A stretch of DNA of 64,000 bases from Paraburkholderia kirstenboschensis (GCF_904848585.1 NZ_CAJHCR010000008.1:186001-250000); one strand, 5' to 3'; shown: positions 25,743 to 35,286, counted from the stretch's first letter. Notes: a model not told the origin generated them from the letters alone. Translations and numbers: made by a program.

Positions 25743-27161
25743 TCAAAACCGCATCATCAGTTTCAGCAGCGCGTTGACGCGCCGGCCATACGGCGGCGCG
25801 ATCCATGCACGCGCGTTCAGACGCGCCTGCGTCAGAACAGGCTTCATCTTCGAGAAAGTCACGAAGCCTTCATAGCCGTGATACGCGCCCATTCCGCTTG
25901 CTCCGACGCCGCCGAACGGCAGGCTTTCGCACGCCAGATGCATCAGCGTTTCGTTGACCGCCATGCCGCCCGCAATGGTTTCGTGCGTGACCCGTTCGAT
26001 GGTGGCTGCGTCGTCCGCATACAGGTAAAGCGCAAGCGGGCGTGGCCGGGCATTGATCCACGCGATCGCTTCGTCGAGCGTGTCGTACGGCACGATAGGC
26101 AGTAGCGGGCCGAAGATTTCCTCCTGCATCAGTTCGCAATGCTGCGGCGCGTTAGTGACGGCGATCAGCGGAAAGCGGCGGCTCCCGGCGTCCGGCGCGC
26201 TGTCGGTCAGGGGATGCAGTTGCGCGCCGGCGGCCTGTGCTTCGTCGGCCAGACGCTGGAGCCGCGCGAAGTGGCGCGGCGAAATGATCGACGTGTAATC
26301 CGGGTTGCGCGCGAAGCCGGGATACATCTTTGCCATCCGCGTGCGCGCGCGTTCGACGAACGCCTGTTCCTTGCCGCGCGGCACGAGCACGTAGTCCGGC
26401 GCGATGCAGGTTTGCCCGGCATTGAGCGTCTTACCGGCGACGAGGTTGTCCACGGCATTGTCGAACCGCGCATGCGCGCCGATGATCGCCGGCGACTTGC
26501 CGCCGAGTTCTAGCGTAACCGGCGTCAAATGCTCGGCGGCGGCGCGCATCACTTCGTGGCCGACCTTCGTCGAGCCGGTGAACAGCAGATGATCGAAGGG
26601 CTGCGCGCTGAATGCGGCGGCGAGCGCGGCGTCGCCGTTCACTACCGCAACGTGATCGCGGGCAAAAGTCTGGCCGATCAGCTGCTCGAACATCGCCGAG
26701 GTGCGCGGCGTCAACTCGGACATCTTGACGATCGCGCGATTGCCGGCGGTCAGCGCGCTAATGAGCGGTCCGGCCGCGAGCAGCACCGGATAATTCCACG
26801 GCACGATAATGCCGACCACGCCGAGCGGCTGCGGTACCACTTTCGCGCGGGCCGGCAACAACCATTTGTTGGTGCTGCGGCGCTGCGCCTTCATCCACCG
26901 TTTGCCGTGCCGCAGCGCGGCGTCGATTTCTTCCTTCACCAACAGAAATTCGGCGAGCAGCGCTTCCTGCTTCGCGCGATTGCCGAAGTCGGCACTCATC
27001 GCATCGGCTAGCGCGTCGCGGTTGTCGAGCAGGACTTTGCGCAGCGCTTTCAGATGCGCCGCGCGCGTTTCCCATGACGGATACGGCGCACGCAAATAAG
27101 CGTGACGCTGATCGCGAAGCAATGCGTCTAGCGCGGCGACCTCGGGCAGATCGTTCTTCAT
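25743..27161 (-). CDS. Aldehyde dehydrogenase, coniferyl-aldehyde dehydrogenase type
   Basis: The 472-residue enzyme is an NAD(P)-dependent class 3-like aldehyde dehydrogenase, oxidising an aldehyde to the acid. PWNYP lies at 121-125, the cofactor loop FTGSTKVG at 194-201, the general base Glu218 in LELGG and the catalytic Cys252 in NAGQTC. The C-terminus is short, as in coniferyl and fatty aldehyde dehydrogenases. The long-chain subtype and the phrase KWLLPARAKVVPQPLGVVGI favour coniferyl aldehyde dehydrogenase (CalB-like), but the substrate is unproven. It is 138 bp downstream of aidB on the same strand. Confidence 0.85.
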   Translation of the reverse strand: MKNDLPEVAALDALLRDQRHAYLRAPYPSWETRAAHLKALRKVLLDNRDALADAMSADFGNRAKQEALLAEFLLVKEEIDAALRHGKRWMKAQRRSTNKWLLPARAKVVPQPLGVVGIIVPWNYPVLLAAGPLISALTAGNRAIVKMSELTPRTSAMFEQLIGQTFARDHVAVVNGDAALAAAFSAQPFDHLLFTGSTKVGHEVMRAAAEHLTPVTLELGGKSPAIIGAHARFDNAVDNLVAGKTLNAGQTCIAPDYVLVPRGKEQAFVERARTRMAKMYPGFARNPDYTSIISPRHFARLQRLADEAQAAGAQLHPLTDSAPDAGSRRFPLIAVTNAPQHCELMQEEIFGPLLPIVPYDTLDEAIAWINARPRPLALYLYADDAATIERVTHETIAGGMAVNETLMHLACESLPFGGVGASGMGAYHGYEGFVTFSKMKPVLTQARLNARAWIAPPYGRRVNALLKLMMRF

Positions 27162-27299
27162 TGTTCACCACTCCCTGATGAAAGATGCACTGTCGCGCCG
27201 CGATTATTGGGTGTCGTTGCGGGCTGCTTTTCGTTGCTTGCCGCGCCGGGGGCGACAGGAAGTCCCCCGGAGAGTCCATCAGGCGTGCGGCTTCGAGAT

Positions 27300-29009
27300 T
27301 CAACCCGGAAAGGCCCGCTCGACGATCGCCGCATGATCGAACGTGGCGGGCAGCGTGCCGTAGACGCGGCTGCTTTCGCCGCAGCCGCTAGCGAGACGCG
27401 TGGCGATGAAAGCCTCGGCGACAGCGGCGGGCGCATGCTTGACGAGCAACGTGGCCTGCGCGATCAGCACGATCTGCTGTGCGATGCGCCGCGCCGAGGC
27501 TTCGCGATGCTCTGCGGGACCATGGAGCGCCGCGGCAAGCTTGCCGAGCGCGGCGCTCAACGCCGGATGCGCGGCGGCATCCACTTGCCATTGCGCGAAG
27601 AGCGCTTGCGCCGCTTCCGGCTCGCGCTCCATCGCGCGTAGCACGTCGAGACACATCACGTTGCCCGAGCCTTCCCAGATCGAGTTGACGGGCGCTTCCC
27701 GATAAAAGCGCGCCATCGGACCGGTTTCGACATAGCCGTTGCCGCCCCACACTTCCATTGCCTCGCCGGTGAATTCGAGCGTGCGCTTGCAGACCCAGTA
27801 TTTTGCCGCGGGCGTGACGATGCGCCGCCATGCGCGCTCGGCGGATGCTTCCGCCGGGTTCGCAGCAGACGTTGTCGAATCCGCATCAGCGGATTGCTCG
27901 AACGCGTGGGCAAGCCGCATGAACAGCACGGTGGCCGCTTCCGATTCCAGGGCGAGGTCGGCGAGCACGTTGCGCATCAACGGTTGATCGACGAGGTTGC
28001 GGCCAAACGCGCTGCGATGGCGCGCATGATGGATGGCCTGCACGAGCGCCGCGCGCATCAGCGCTGCGCTGCCGATCACGCAATCGAGCCGCGTGTAATT
28101 CGCCATTTCAATGATGGTCGGCACGCCGCGTCCTTCGTCGCCGATCATGATGCCGAACGCGTCGAAGAATTCGACTTCGCTGCTGGCGTTCGAGCGGTTG
28201 CCGAGCTTGTCTTTCAGACGCTGGATCTGCACTGCGTTCTTGCTGCCGTCCGGCGCGAAGCGCGGCACGAAGAAGCACGAGAGGCCAGCGTGATCGTGCG
28301 TGCGTGCGAGTACGAGATGGGCGTCGCATTGCGGCGCGGAGAAGAACCACTTGTGGCCTACCAGTTCGTAGGCGCCGCCGCGGCCGCCGGCTGCGATGGC
28401 ACGCGCCTGCGTCTGATTGCTACGCACGTCCGAGCCGCCTTGTTTTTCGGTCATGCCCATACCGATCATCGCGGAGATTTTTTGCGTGAGCGGCAGGTCG
28501 CGTGGATCGTGCTCACGTGCGTAGAGTTTGTCGCGAAGCGTCTCGAACAATTGCGGTTCGCGCTGCAATACCGGAATGCTGGCGAACGTCATGGTCAACG
28601 GGCAAAGAGACCCCGATTCGATCTGCGCATGCAGAAAATATCCGGCGCAGCGCGCGGCCATCGCGCCGGGCTGCGGATCGGAGAACGGCAACGCGTGCAG
28701 CCCCCCGCGACGCAGCAGCGATAGCAACTCATGCCACGCGGGGTGAAACTCCAGCGCGTCGATGCGCTCGCCCCGCGGGCTGTGCGTGAAAAGCTCAGGC
28801 GTGTGGCGGTTGGCTAGTTCGGCGAGCGCGAGCGTCTCGGGCGTGGTGAGCGCCGCGCCGTGCCGCAACAACGCATCGCGATGCCATGCGGCGCCGTCGC
28901 GTTCTAGCGCGGCTGAGAGCGCGGCGTCGCTCGAAAACAGGTTGTAGTCCGCGAGCGGCGGCACCTGGTTGGTGACCTCGTGGGTCTGGCCGAAGCTATG
29001 GCGTTGCAT
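27300..29009 (-). CDS. aidB: Acyl-CoA dehydrogenase family protein AidB
   Basis: AidB is an FAD protein of the acyl-CoA dehydrogenase fold induced in the adaptive response to alkylation; in E. coli it binds DNA. The 569-residue product follows E. coli AidB (541) closely. It has TNQVPPLADYNLFSSDAALS at the start, SGSLCPLTMTFASIPVL, MGMTEKQGGSDVRSN, VGHKWFFSAPQCDAHLVLA, RLKDKLGNRSNASSEVEF and PVNSIWEGSGNVMCLDVLRA. An Ala/Ser-rich insert near residue 380 (SADADSTTSAANPAEAS) accounts for much of the extra length. No Ada-box sequence was recognised upstream. Confidence 0.93.
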   Translation of the reverse strand: MQRHSFGQTHEVTNQVPPLADYNLFSSDAALSAALERDGAAWHRDALLRHGAALTTPETLALAELANRHTPELFTHSPRGERIDALEFHPAWHELLSLLRRGGLHALPFSDPQPGAMAARCAGYFLHAQIESGSLCPLTMTFASIPVLQREPQLFETLRDKLYAREHDPRDLPLTQKISAMIGMGMTEKQGGSDVRSNQTQARAIAAGGRGGAYELVGHKWFFSAPQCDAHLVLARTHDHAGLSCFFVPRFAPDGSKNAVQIQRLKDKLGNRSNASSEVEFFDAFGIMIGDEGRGVPTIIEMANYTRLDCVIGSAALMRAALVQAIHHARHRSAFGRNLVDQPLMRNVLADLALESEAATVLFMRLAHAFEQSADADSTTSAANPAEASAERAWRRIVTPAAKYWVCKRTLEFTGEAMEVWGGNGYVETGPMARFYREAPVNSIWEGSGNVMCLDVLRAMEREPEAAQALFAQWQVDAAAHPALSAALGKLAAALHGPAEHREASARRIAQQIVLIAQATLLVKHAPAAVAEAFIATRLASGCGESSRVYGTLPATFDHAAIVERAFPG

Positions 29010-29473
29010 CTGCTGTCTCCGTTCGCCGTGTGTTCGACGGCGGTTTGCCCGCGTGGGGTCATCGCGCCGTCGGTGGCCTTTGCGTTCGCTTGTTCACGTT
29101 CCGCTTAGGGCTCTTTGATCGCTCGTTGACGGCCCGTTCGTGGCCCGTTTTTGACCTCGCTCTTCGCGATTGGTCGCCGCCCTCGCGGACGGGTCTGCGG
29201 CCCAAATCGGCGCGACGCCGTTTGATCGCTGCATCTCGGCAGCGTGGGAAAAGCGTGACGTCCCCGGGCGCTGTTTGAATGCCGCACGCGGCCGTCCGGC
29301 GGGGCCGTGCGGGACTTTCATCATAGGGTCGCGGCGGCGCCCATGTTTAGAGTAATCGCTCTGACGCGAAGCCGCCGCGGCCTCCGAACGCTCCCTACAA
29401 TGCCAGTGAAACACACGTAGACAAGTGTGCACGAGACAGGGTCCGCGAGCAACGCGGGCTATCAGGAGGAGCG
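29010..29473. other. Divergent intergenic region between aidB and the GMC oxidoreductase gene
   Basis: This 464-bp stretch has no credible gene; short open frames in it are low-complexity Arg-rich. Seen directly: a TACAAT -10-like hexamer at 29396-29401 and, just downstream, an inverted repeat CACAC-N8-GTGTG at 29412-29429. A good GGAGGAG ribosome site precedes the GMC gene. The half facing aidB shows CCCGTTCGTGGCCCGTTTTT-type short repeats but no clear promoter. Confidence 0.5.
29412..29429. promoter_or_regulatory. Candidate operator at the GMC oxidoreductase promoter
   Basis: CACAC and GTGTG form an inverted repeat with an 8-base centre, directly after a TACAAT -10-like box (29396-29401) that lacks a good -35. 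The position at or just after the expected start point would suit a repressor. The arms are only 5 bp, so chance is possible. Confidence 0.3.
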
Positions 29474-31126
29474 ATGGAATACGACTACATCATCGTAGGC
29501 GCCGGCTCGGGTGGGTGCGCCCTCGCGAGCCGTCTCGCGGACAACTGTCCGGACGCAACGATCGCCCTCATCGAAGCGGGGCCGCACACGAACCGCAACC
29601 CGTTGGTCAATATGCCGGTCGGCGTCGCGGCGGTCGTGCCGAACAGGCTCAAAACGAACTACGGCTATCTGACCACGCCGCAACCGGGTCTCGCCGGCCG
29701 CCAAGGCTATCAGCCGCGCGGGCGCGGCTTCGGCGGATCGAGTGCGATCAACGCGATGATCTACACGCGTGGTCATCCGCTCGATTACGACGAATGGGCG
29801 GAACTGGGCTGCGACGGCTGGTCCTGGCGCGACGTGCTGCCGTATTTCCGCCGCGCCGAGGGCAACGAACGCGGCGCCGACGCGTGGCACGGCGACAGCG
29901 GTCCACTCACCGTGTCGGATCTGCGCTACCGCAATCCGTTTTCCAGGCGATTCGTGCAGGCCGCGATGGAAGCCGGCTACAAGCCGAACGACGATTTCAA
30001 CGGCCCGGACCAGGAAGGCATCGGCTTCTATCAGGTCACGCAGCGCGATGGGCGCCGTTGCAGCGTCGCGCGTGCGTATATCTACGACCGCGAGCGCGCC
30101 AACCTGCATACCATCGCGGACGCCACGGTGCTGCGCGTCGTCTTCGAGCAAAAGCGCGCTTGTGGTGTCGAAATCGTGAGCGGCGGGCGTCGGGAGACGC
30201 TGAAAGCGCGCGCGGAAGTCGTCGTCGCGGCGGGCGCCTTCAACTCGCCGCAACTGCTGATGTGCTCCGGCGTCGGGCCGGCCGCGCATCTCCAGGCGCA
30301 TGGTATCGAGGTGTTGCACGATGCGCCGGAAGTCGGGCAGAACCTGATCGATCACGTCGATTTCACGATCAACAAACGCGTGTCGTCGATCGAGCCGACG
30401 GGCTTTTCGGTGCGTGGCATCGCGCGAATGGTGCCGCAGTTCGTCACCTTCATCCGGCATGGACGCGGCATGTTGTCGAGCAATGTCGCGGAGGCGGGCG
30501 GTTTCCTGAAGAGCAAGCCGACGCTCAAACGGCCCGACCTGCAACTGCATTTCTGCGCGGCGCTGGTCGACGATCACAACCGTCATATGCATTGGGGGCA
30601 CGGCTATTCGCTGCATGTATGCGTGCTGCGGCCGTTCAGCCGGGGCGCCGTGACGCTCGCGAGCGCGGATGCGCGCACGGCGCCCGTGATCGATCCGTGT
30701 TTTTTCAGCGATTCACGCGATCTCGACCTGCTGGTGGAAGGCGTGCAGATGGCGCGGCGCATTCTCGATGCGCCGTCGCTCGCGCTGCATGGCGGTCGCG
30801 AGTTGTACACGCGCGCGGGCCAGACCGACGCGCAATTGCGCGAGACCATCGCGCGCCATGCGGACACGATTTATCACCCGGTCGCGACCTGCCGGATGGG
30901 CGGCGACGCGCGCTCCGTTGTGGATCCGCAATTGCACGTGCGAGGCGTCACAGGACTGCGGATCGTCGATGCATCGGTGATGCCGACGCTGATCGGCGGC
31001 AATACGAATGCGCCCACGGTAATGATCGGCGAGCGCGCGGCCGAGTTGATCGCGGCAAGCCGTCGGAGGCCGCAGACGGCGACAGTGAAAGCGTCAACCG
31101 TGGCGCCTGCGGGCAACGCGGCATGA
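29474..31126 (+). CDS. GMC-family FAD-dependent oxidoreductase (choline/alcohol dehydrogenase type)
   Basis: The 550-residue flavoprotein has the N-terminal FAD-binding motif GAGSGGCALASR (residues 9-20) and the GMC signature block GRGFGGSSAINAMIYTRGHPLD. A second GMC signature is near GAFNSPQLLMCSGVGPAAHL, and the C-terminal active-site region is HPVATCRMG and GGNTNAPTVMIGERAAE. Members oxidise primary alcohols or choline to aldehydes and pass electrons to quinones. The exact substrate cannot be read from the sequence. There is no signal peptide. The gene stands alone; the ATG follows GGAGGAG. Confidence 0.9.
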   Translation: MEYDYIIVGAGSGGCALASRLADNCPDATIALIEAGPHTNRNPLVNMPVGVAAVVPNRLKTNYGYLTTPQPGLAGRQGYQPRGRGFGGSSAINAMIYTRGHPLDYDEWAELGCDGWSWRDVLPYFRRAEGNERGADAWHGDSGPLTVSDLRYRNPFSRRFVQAAMEAGYKPNDDFNGPDQEGIGFYQVTQRDGRRCSVARAYIYDRERANLHTIADATVLRVVFEQKRACGVEIVSGGRRETLKARAEVVVAAGAFNSPQLLMCSGVGPAAHLQAHGIEVLHDAPEVGQNLIDHVDFTINKRVSSIEPTGFSVRGIARMVPQFVTFIRHGRGMLSSNVAEAGGFLKSKPTLKRPDLQLHFCAALVDDHNRHMHWGHGYSLHVCVLRPFSRGAVTLASADARTAPVIDPCFFSDSRDLDLLVEGVQMARRILDAPSLALHGGRELYTRAGQTDAQLRETIARHADTIYHPVATCRMGGDARSVVDPQLHVRGVTGLRIVDASVMPTLIGGNTNAPTVMIGERAAELIAASRRRPQTATVKASTVAPAGNAA

Positions 31127-31257
31127 ATCCATCGCCCCACGCTCCGCCGATCAGGCCGAACACCCGGCTTTTCGATGCCAAAAAGGAGATAAGTCAGGCA
31201 AACGTCGTTTAAATCGTCATAAATTGTGCCATTCGGTTTATGAGACTTCCCGCTGCC

Positions 31258-31263
31258 TATAAT
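31258..31263 (+). promoter_or_regulatory. Consensus -10 box upstream of the DUF937-OmpA gene
   Basis: A perfect TATAAT lies 58 bp before the ATG at 31322, in an AT-rich patch. No good -35 hexamer is found at 16-18 bp; TTTATG at 31237-31242 has a 15-bp spacer. This is probably the main sigma-70 promoter of the gene. Confidence 0.55.
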
Positions 31264-31321
31264 CGCCGCGCAAAAACGGTCGCGTCAGGTGGCGAGTCCG
31301 GAAACTCAAGGAAGCGAAGGC

Positions 31322-33190
31322 ATGAGTATCAATTTGGTTCACGCGATCCAGTCGGCGTTGACGGACGAGGTGGTCGGGCAGCTGGCAGCACGCATCGGGT
31401 TGCCGCCTGAGGCGGCGCGCTCGGTGATGAGCACGGCGGCACCCGCGCTGCTCGCGGGGCTGATGCAAAAGGCTGCGACGCTCGAGGGCGCGCGCTCGCT
31501 GTTCGCCACCGTCGTCTCGCCCGATGTGAACGCGAGAATCGCTGAACAGTTGCCGCACCTGACGGGGAGCACGGGCGGCGTCAGCGAACTGGAAGGCGCG
31601 GGGCGCGGTTTGCTCGAACGTTCGCTGGACCGCCGCGCCGAGTCGCTCAGCGACGAAGTCGCCGCGCAAACCGGCGTGCCGGCGCACGCCACGCATGCCA
31701 TTACGGGTATCGTCGGTGCAACCATGCTGGGCGTGTTGAAACAGCACATGCTCAAAAGCCAGGGCAACGTCGGTCAGTTGCCCGCGCTGTTGAGCCATCA
31801 GATGCCGCTCATCGCACCGTATCTGAACGATCGTCTGCTTGCCGCGCTCGGCCTGGGCAGCATCGGCACTTTCGCCGGGAGCGTGCTCGCACAACTGAAG
31901 GCCGTGTCGGCGCATATCGAGCAGCCCACGCCAGCGGCAAAGCCCGCACCGGAGGTCACTGCCGCGGTCCACGTCCCGGCGGACGCGGTGGTCGGCGAAA
32001 AACGCCGCTCGCATGCGTGGCTGTGGTGGCCGCTACTGGCGATCATCGCCGCCGCAATGGCGCTGGTCTATCTGTTTCCAGGCGGCTTCCAGCGCGGGCA
32101 ATGGGGTGGCGGGGCGGCGGTGGGCGCAGACGCAGAACATCGTGGCGCCGCGCGGACCGCTTCGGCGCCGGTCGCGGCGTCAGTTGAACTTACTGCGGTG
32201 GCTGCTTCGAGCGATGCCGCGGCGTCTACTGCAGCAGGTGCAGTCGCCGCGCTTGATGCCGCGAGTTCTGCGGCTGGGGGTGGGGCTTCTGCCTCGGCTG
32301 CGGGTTCGCCTTCCACGAGCGGCGTCAGTGCGGCAAGTGCCGCAAGTGTCGCCAGCGCTACTAGCGCCGCACGTCAGCCGGGCGTGGCCGCCGCGGCGAC
32401 GAAAGACAGCCAGCTTGCTTTCACGGTCGGCGAAAGCGGGAAGCCGACGCTCACCGCGACGGTTGGCAGCGAAACAGAAAAAACCGAGCTTGTGGATGAA
32501 CTGACGAAGCGCCTCGGCCAGTACAACTACGCCGCAAATATTGCCGTCGATCCGGCAACGAAGCCCGCCGGCTGGCTCCCGCGTCTCGACGGCCTGATGC
32601 CGCTGATGAGCGTGCCGGGCGCGGAACTCAGAGTGGACGGCACACATGTCGAACTGAGCGGCGCAGCCGCCAATGCAAAACTCGGCTGGCTGAACACGCT
32701 GAAATCGCTGTTCGGCGCTCCCTATGAAATCGGCACCTTCGACGCAAACAACGCGGTCCAGCAGGCAACGGCGAACTTTCGCAGCGCGATCAAGGTGCTG
32801 CTAGCGCCCGGCGCTACCTGCGCCGCAGCCGATGTCGCCAAGGTGCTGAACCTACAGGTGATCAATTTCACGAGCGCGAGCGCGCATGTTCCCACGTCGG
32901 CAGCGGAAGACCTGAACCAGTCCGCGCGCGTGCTCAACGCGTGTGCGCGCAACGGCCGGGCGGCGAAGCTCGAAGTGGCGGGATACTCGGATAACGTGGG
33001 CGGCGAGCAGGCTAATCTGCAACTGTCGAAGCAGCGTGCCGAGGCGGTTCGTACGTACCTCGTCAAAACCGGCGCTCCGGCAGATTCGCTGAGTGCTCAG
33101 GGCTACGGCCAGGCGCGCCCGATCCGGACCAACGATACTGCCAGCGGACGCTTTGCCAACCGCCGCATCAAGTTCGTTACGCAGCAATAA
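31322..33190 (+). CDS. DUF937 and OmpA-domain inner-membrane protein
   Basis: The 622-residue product has three parts. Residues 1-190 are a DUF937 (YidB-like) helical domain (MSINLVHAIQSALTDEVVGQ; SVMSTAAPALLAGLMQKAAT). One membrane helix lies at about 225-250 (WLWWPLLAIIAAAMALVYLF), followed by an Ala/Ser-rich linker to about 365. The rest is periplasmic: a possible BON-like region, then an OmpA/MotB peptidoglycan-binding domain with GYSDNVGGEQANLQLSKQRA and FANRRIKF at the end. This tethers the inner membrane to the wall. The role is unknown. The ATG is chosen at the DUF937 start behind GGAAGCGAAGG. Confidence 0.85.
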   Translation: MSINLVHAIQSALTDEVVGQLAARIGLPPEAARSVMSTAAPALLAGLMQKAATLEGARSLFATVVSPDVNARIAEQLPHLTGSTGGVSELEGAGRGLLERSLDRRAESLSDEVAAQTGVPAHATHAITGIVGATMLGVLKQHMLKSQGNVGQLPALLSHQMPLIAPYLNDRLLAALGLGSIGTFAGSVLAQLKAVSAHIEQPTPAAKPAPEVTAAVHVPADAVVGEKRRSHAWLWWPLLAIIAAAMALVYLFPGGFQRGQWGGGAAVGADAEHRGAARTASAPVAASVELTAVAASSDAAASTAAGAVAALDAASSAAGGGASASAAGSPSTSGVSAASAASVASATSAARQPGVAAAATKDSQLAFTVGESGKPTLTATVGSETEKTELVDELTKRLGQYNYAANIAVDPATKPAGWLPRLDGLMPLMSVPGAELRVDGTHVELSGAAANAKLGWLNTLKSLFGAPYEIGTFDANNAVQQATANFRSAIKVLLAPGATCAAADVAKVLNLQVINFTSASAHVPTSAAEDLNQSARVLNACARNGRAAKLEVAGYSDNVGGEQANLQLSKQRAEAVRTYLVKTGAPADSLSAQGYGQARPIRTNDTASGRFANRRIKFVTQQ

Positions 33191-33218
33191 GGCCGGCGCT
33201 GCTTGCACGTAGGTAACG

Positions 33219-33252
33219 ACACGCCGCCCGGGTCACGCCGGGCGGCGTGTTG
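33219..33252. terminator. Terminator between convergent DUF937-OmpA and lysR genes
   Basis: A perfect 13-bp stem (ACACGCCGCCCGG with CCGGGCGGCGTGT) with a 6-base loop lies between the two stops, ending directly at the lysR stop codon. The T-tract is short on both sides, so it could serve either direction. Confidence 0.8.
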
Positions 33253-34203
33253 TCATTCGGAACGCGGTGTTTGAAGCGGCGCGGCAATGCCGGTCAGGCC
33301 GAGCATCAGATCGTCGCCGGCACGACCGGGCAGCGTCTCGCGCGCCACGTCGAGCCAGGCACGCGCGGCATGCGACAGATAACCATTGCGGCGCCAGCCA
33401 ATCGCCATTTCCCATGGAATTTCCGGCTCGGCGACCGGCCGGCACGTGAACTGCGCAGCATCCAGTCGCCGGCAATAGGGCGCAGGCAGCAGCGCAATGC
33501 CGACGCCGGCCAGCACGAGCGCCGCCATGAAATCCCAATGTCCGCTGCGGCCGACGATAGTCGGCGCGAATCCCGCGCTGCGGCACGCGCTGAGCACCAC
33601 GTCGTTGAGCGCGAGGCTTTCGCCGTAGAACACGAACGGCTCGTCGGCGAGCTGGGCGAGCGGCACCTCGCGAAGCTCGTCCCACCGCGAGCCGGCGCGC
33701 GCGACGAGCCAGAGCAACTGGCGAGTGATCGGCAGCACGTCGATATTTTCGGGGTCCACCGGCTGGAGAACGCCCCCGAGTTCCAGCTCTCCGCTGATGA
33801 GCGCGGTTTCGATTGCGCGGGAGCCCTGCTCGAAAAGCTTCAGTTCGATTTTCGGGTAGCGCTGGCGGAACGTGGCGATAGCGGGTGTGAAGAGCGAACC
33901 GCCCATCGGCGGAATGCCGATGGTGAGTTCGCCGTGACCGAGCGTGCCGAGGTCGTTCAGCTCGGCTTGCAACTGCGCGTGCGCGGCAAGCACCTCCTGC
34001 CCGCGCTGATAGACGATGCGGCCGGCGTCGGTGAGCACCATCTGTCGGCCGTCGCGCAGCAACAGCGGCGAGCCGATCTCGTCTTCGAGCGACTTCACCA
34101 TCTTGCTGATGGTCGGTTGGGTGACGAACATCTGCTCGGCGGCGACAGTGAAGCTCTGCTGACGAACGACTTCGACGAAATAGCGCAGCGCACGCAGTTC
34201 CAC
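33253..34203 (-). CDS. LysR-family transcriptional regulator
   Basis: The 316-residue product has the N-terminal winged helix-turn-helix (ELRALRYFVEVVRQQSFTVA, then MFVTQPTISKMVKSLEDEIG) and a C-terminal periplasmic-binding-like effector domain. The GTG at 34203, behind GGAGCC, gives the standard LysR N-terminus. The frame is open to 34380, but those residues are not LysR-like. LysR regulators usually control a divergent neighbour; here the divergent gene is a family 2 glycosyltransferase starting about 190 bp away. The target and the inducer are unknown. Confidence 0.9.
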   Translation of the reverse strand: MELRALRYFVEVVRQQSFTVAAEQMFVTQPTISKMVKSLEDEIGSPLLLRDGRQMVLTDAGRIVYQRGQEVLAAHAQLQAELNDLGTLGHGELTIGIPPMGGSLFTPAIATFRQRYPKIELKLFEQGSRAIETALISGELELGGVLQPVDPENIDVLPITRQLLWLVARAGSRWDELREVPLAQLADEPFVFYGESLALNDVVLSACRSAGFAPTIVGRSGHWDFMAALVLAGVGIALLPAPYCRRLDAAQFTCRPVAEPEIPWEMAIGWRRNGYLSHAARAWLDVARETLPGRAGDDLMLGLTGIAAPLQTPRSE

Positions 34204-34391
34204 TATCGGGCTCCGGATTCCATATTGGAATGAACTCGCAGATTGTAAGTCATCGTATTTATGGCGGCGAGGATTGGCGAAAGCGGCTTTCAGGCAGACG
34301 CATGCAGTCCGCGATTTCGAGACGGGTCTTCCGACGCCCGCGCTACCATCGCCAGTTTTGCCGCGACCGCCGCCCGCCAAAGCTTCCGCCC

Positions 34392-35201
34392 ATGACGCCC
34401 GCTTCCCCGATTTCCGTCGTTATTCCCTGCTACAACGGCGCCTCGACGCTTGCCCGCGCTCTCGAAAGTTGCCGGCTGCAGCCGGAGGCGGCGCAGATTA
34501 TCGTCGTGGACGACGCATCGACCGATTCGTCCGCCGAACTCGTCCTTCGGTACGCGCGGACCGACTCGCGCGTCGCGCTGCTGCGCATGCCCTGCAACGG
34601 CGGCGCAGCGCAGGCGCGCAATTGGGGCGCGCTGCATGCGTCGCACGATCTGCTCGCCTTCCTCGATGCCGACGACGAATACCTGCCCGGCGCATTGGCT
34701 GCAGCAAGCACGTTCCTGGCGCAGAACCCGAAGCAGGTATCGGTGCGCCTCGACGTCGATTACGTTGGTTTTCCTGATGAAATCACCGGTCACCAGGACT
34801 TCGCGCAGCATGCGGCGACGCTCAGCAACACGGTGCCGAGCAGTCTCATCGTGCGTCGGGCGGCGTACGCGGCGCTCGGCGGCTTTCCTATGGACGACGC
34901 GTTTCGCCGTATCGGCGGCGAGGACGGCGCATTTTCGTGGGCGCTGCGCGAGCTTTTCGGCAATCCGCGGCTCGCGGACATGAAGCGCGTGCGCATGCAT
35001 TACCACCCGGGCATTCACGCTGAGCGCTATTTCCGCATTGCGTTTGGCTGGCTGACGCCGGATCCCGCCGACGTCGCCGACGCTTTCCGCTTTTCCCGGC
35101 AGTTCCTCGACAGAGCGCGAGCAGGCATCGTCCAGTTGCACGGCGCGCAGATGACCGCCGAAGCTGGCGCGCATGCGGCAGGCGGCATGGCCGCTGTGTG
35201 A
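34392..35201 (+). CDS. Family 2 glycosyltransferase
   Basis: The 269-residue product is a GT-A glycosyltransferase that would move a sugar from a nucleotide sugar onto a glycan or lipid acceptor. The fold signature is clear: ISVVIPCYNGASTLARALES, IIVVDDASTDSS, GGAAQARNWGALHASHDLLA and the metal-binding FLDADDEYLPG. There is no membrane segment. The ATG at 34392 gives the typical start a few residues before the first beta strand; a long in-frame extension to 34230 is Arg-rich and rejected. No other glycan genes are adjacent. Confidence 0.85.
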   Translation: MTPASPISVVIPCYNGASTLARALESCRLQPEAAQIIVVDDASTDSSAELVLRYARTDSRVALLRMPCNGGAAQARNWGALHASHDLLAFLDADDEYLPGALAAASTFLAQNPKQVSVRLDVDYVGFPDEITGHQDFAQHAATLSNTVPSSLIVRRAAYAALGGFPMDDAFRRIGGEDGAFSWALRELFGNPRLADMKRVRMHYHPGIHAERYFRIAFGWLTPDPADVADAFRFSRQFLDRARAGIVQLHGAQMTAEAGAHAAGGMAAV

Positions 35202-35271
35202 GCCACCCAAAAGCCCACCCTGAAAGCCCGCCCCAAACCGATCCTCGCGCCCCGAAGCCATCTCGATTTGC

Positions 35272-35277
35272 TACAAT
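35272..35277 (+). promoter_or_regulatory. -10 box of the ahcY leader
   Basis: TACAAT ends 10 bases before the first paired base of the SAH riboswitch at 35288. A start point near 35284 would give a transcript that begins right at the aptamer. The -35 region is poor. Confidence 0.55.
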
Positions 35278-35286
35278 CGCCGTTCG

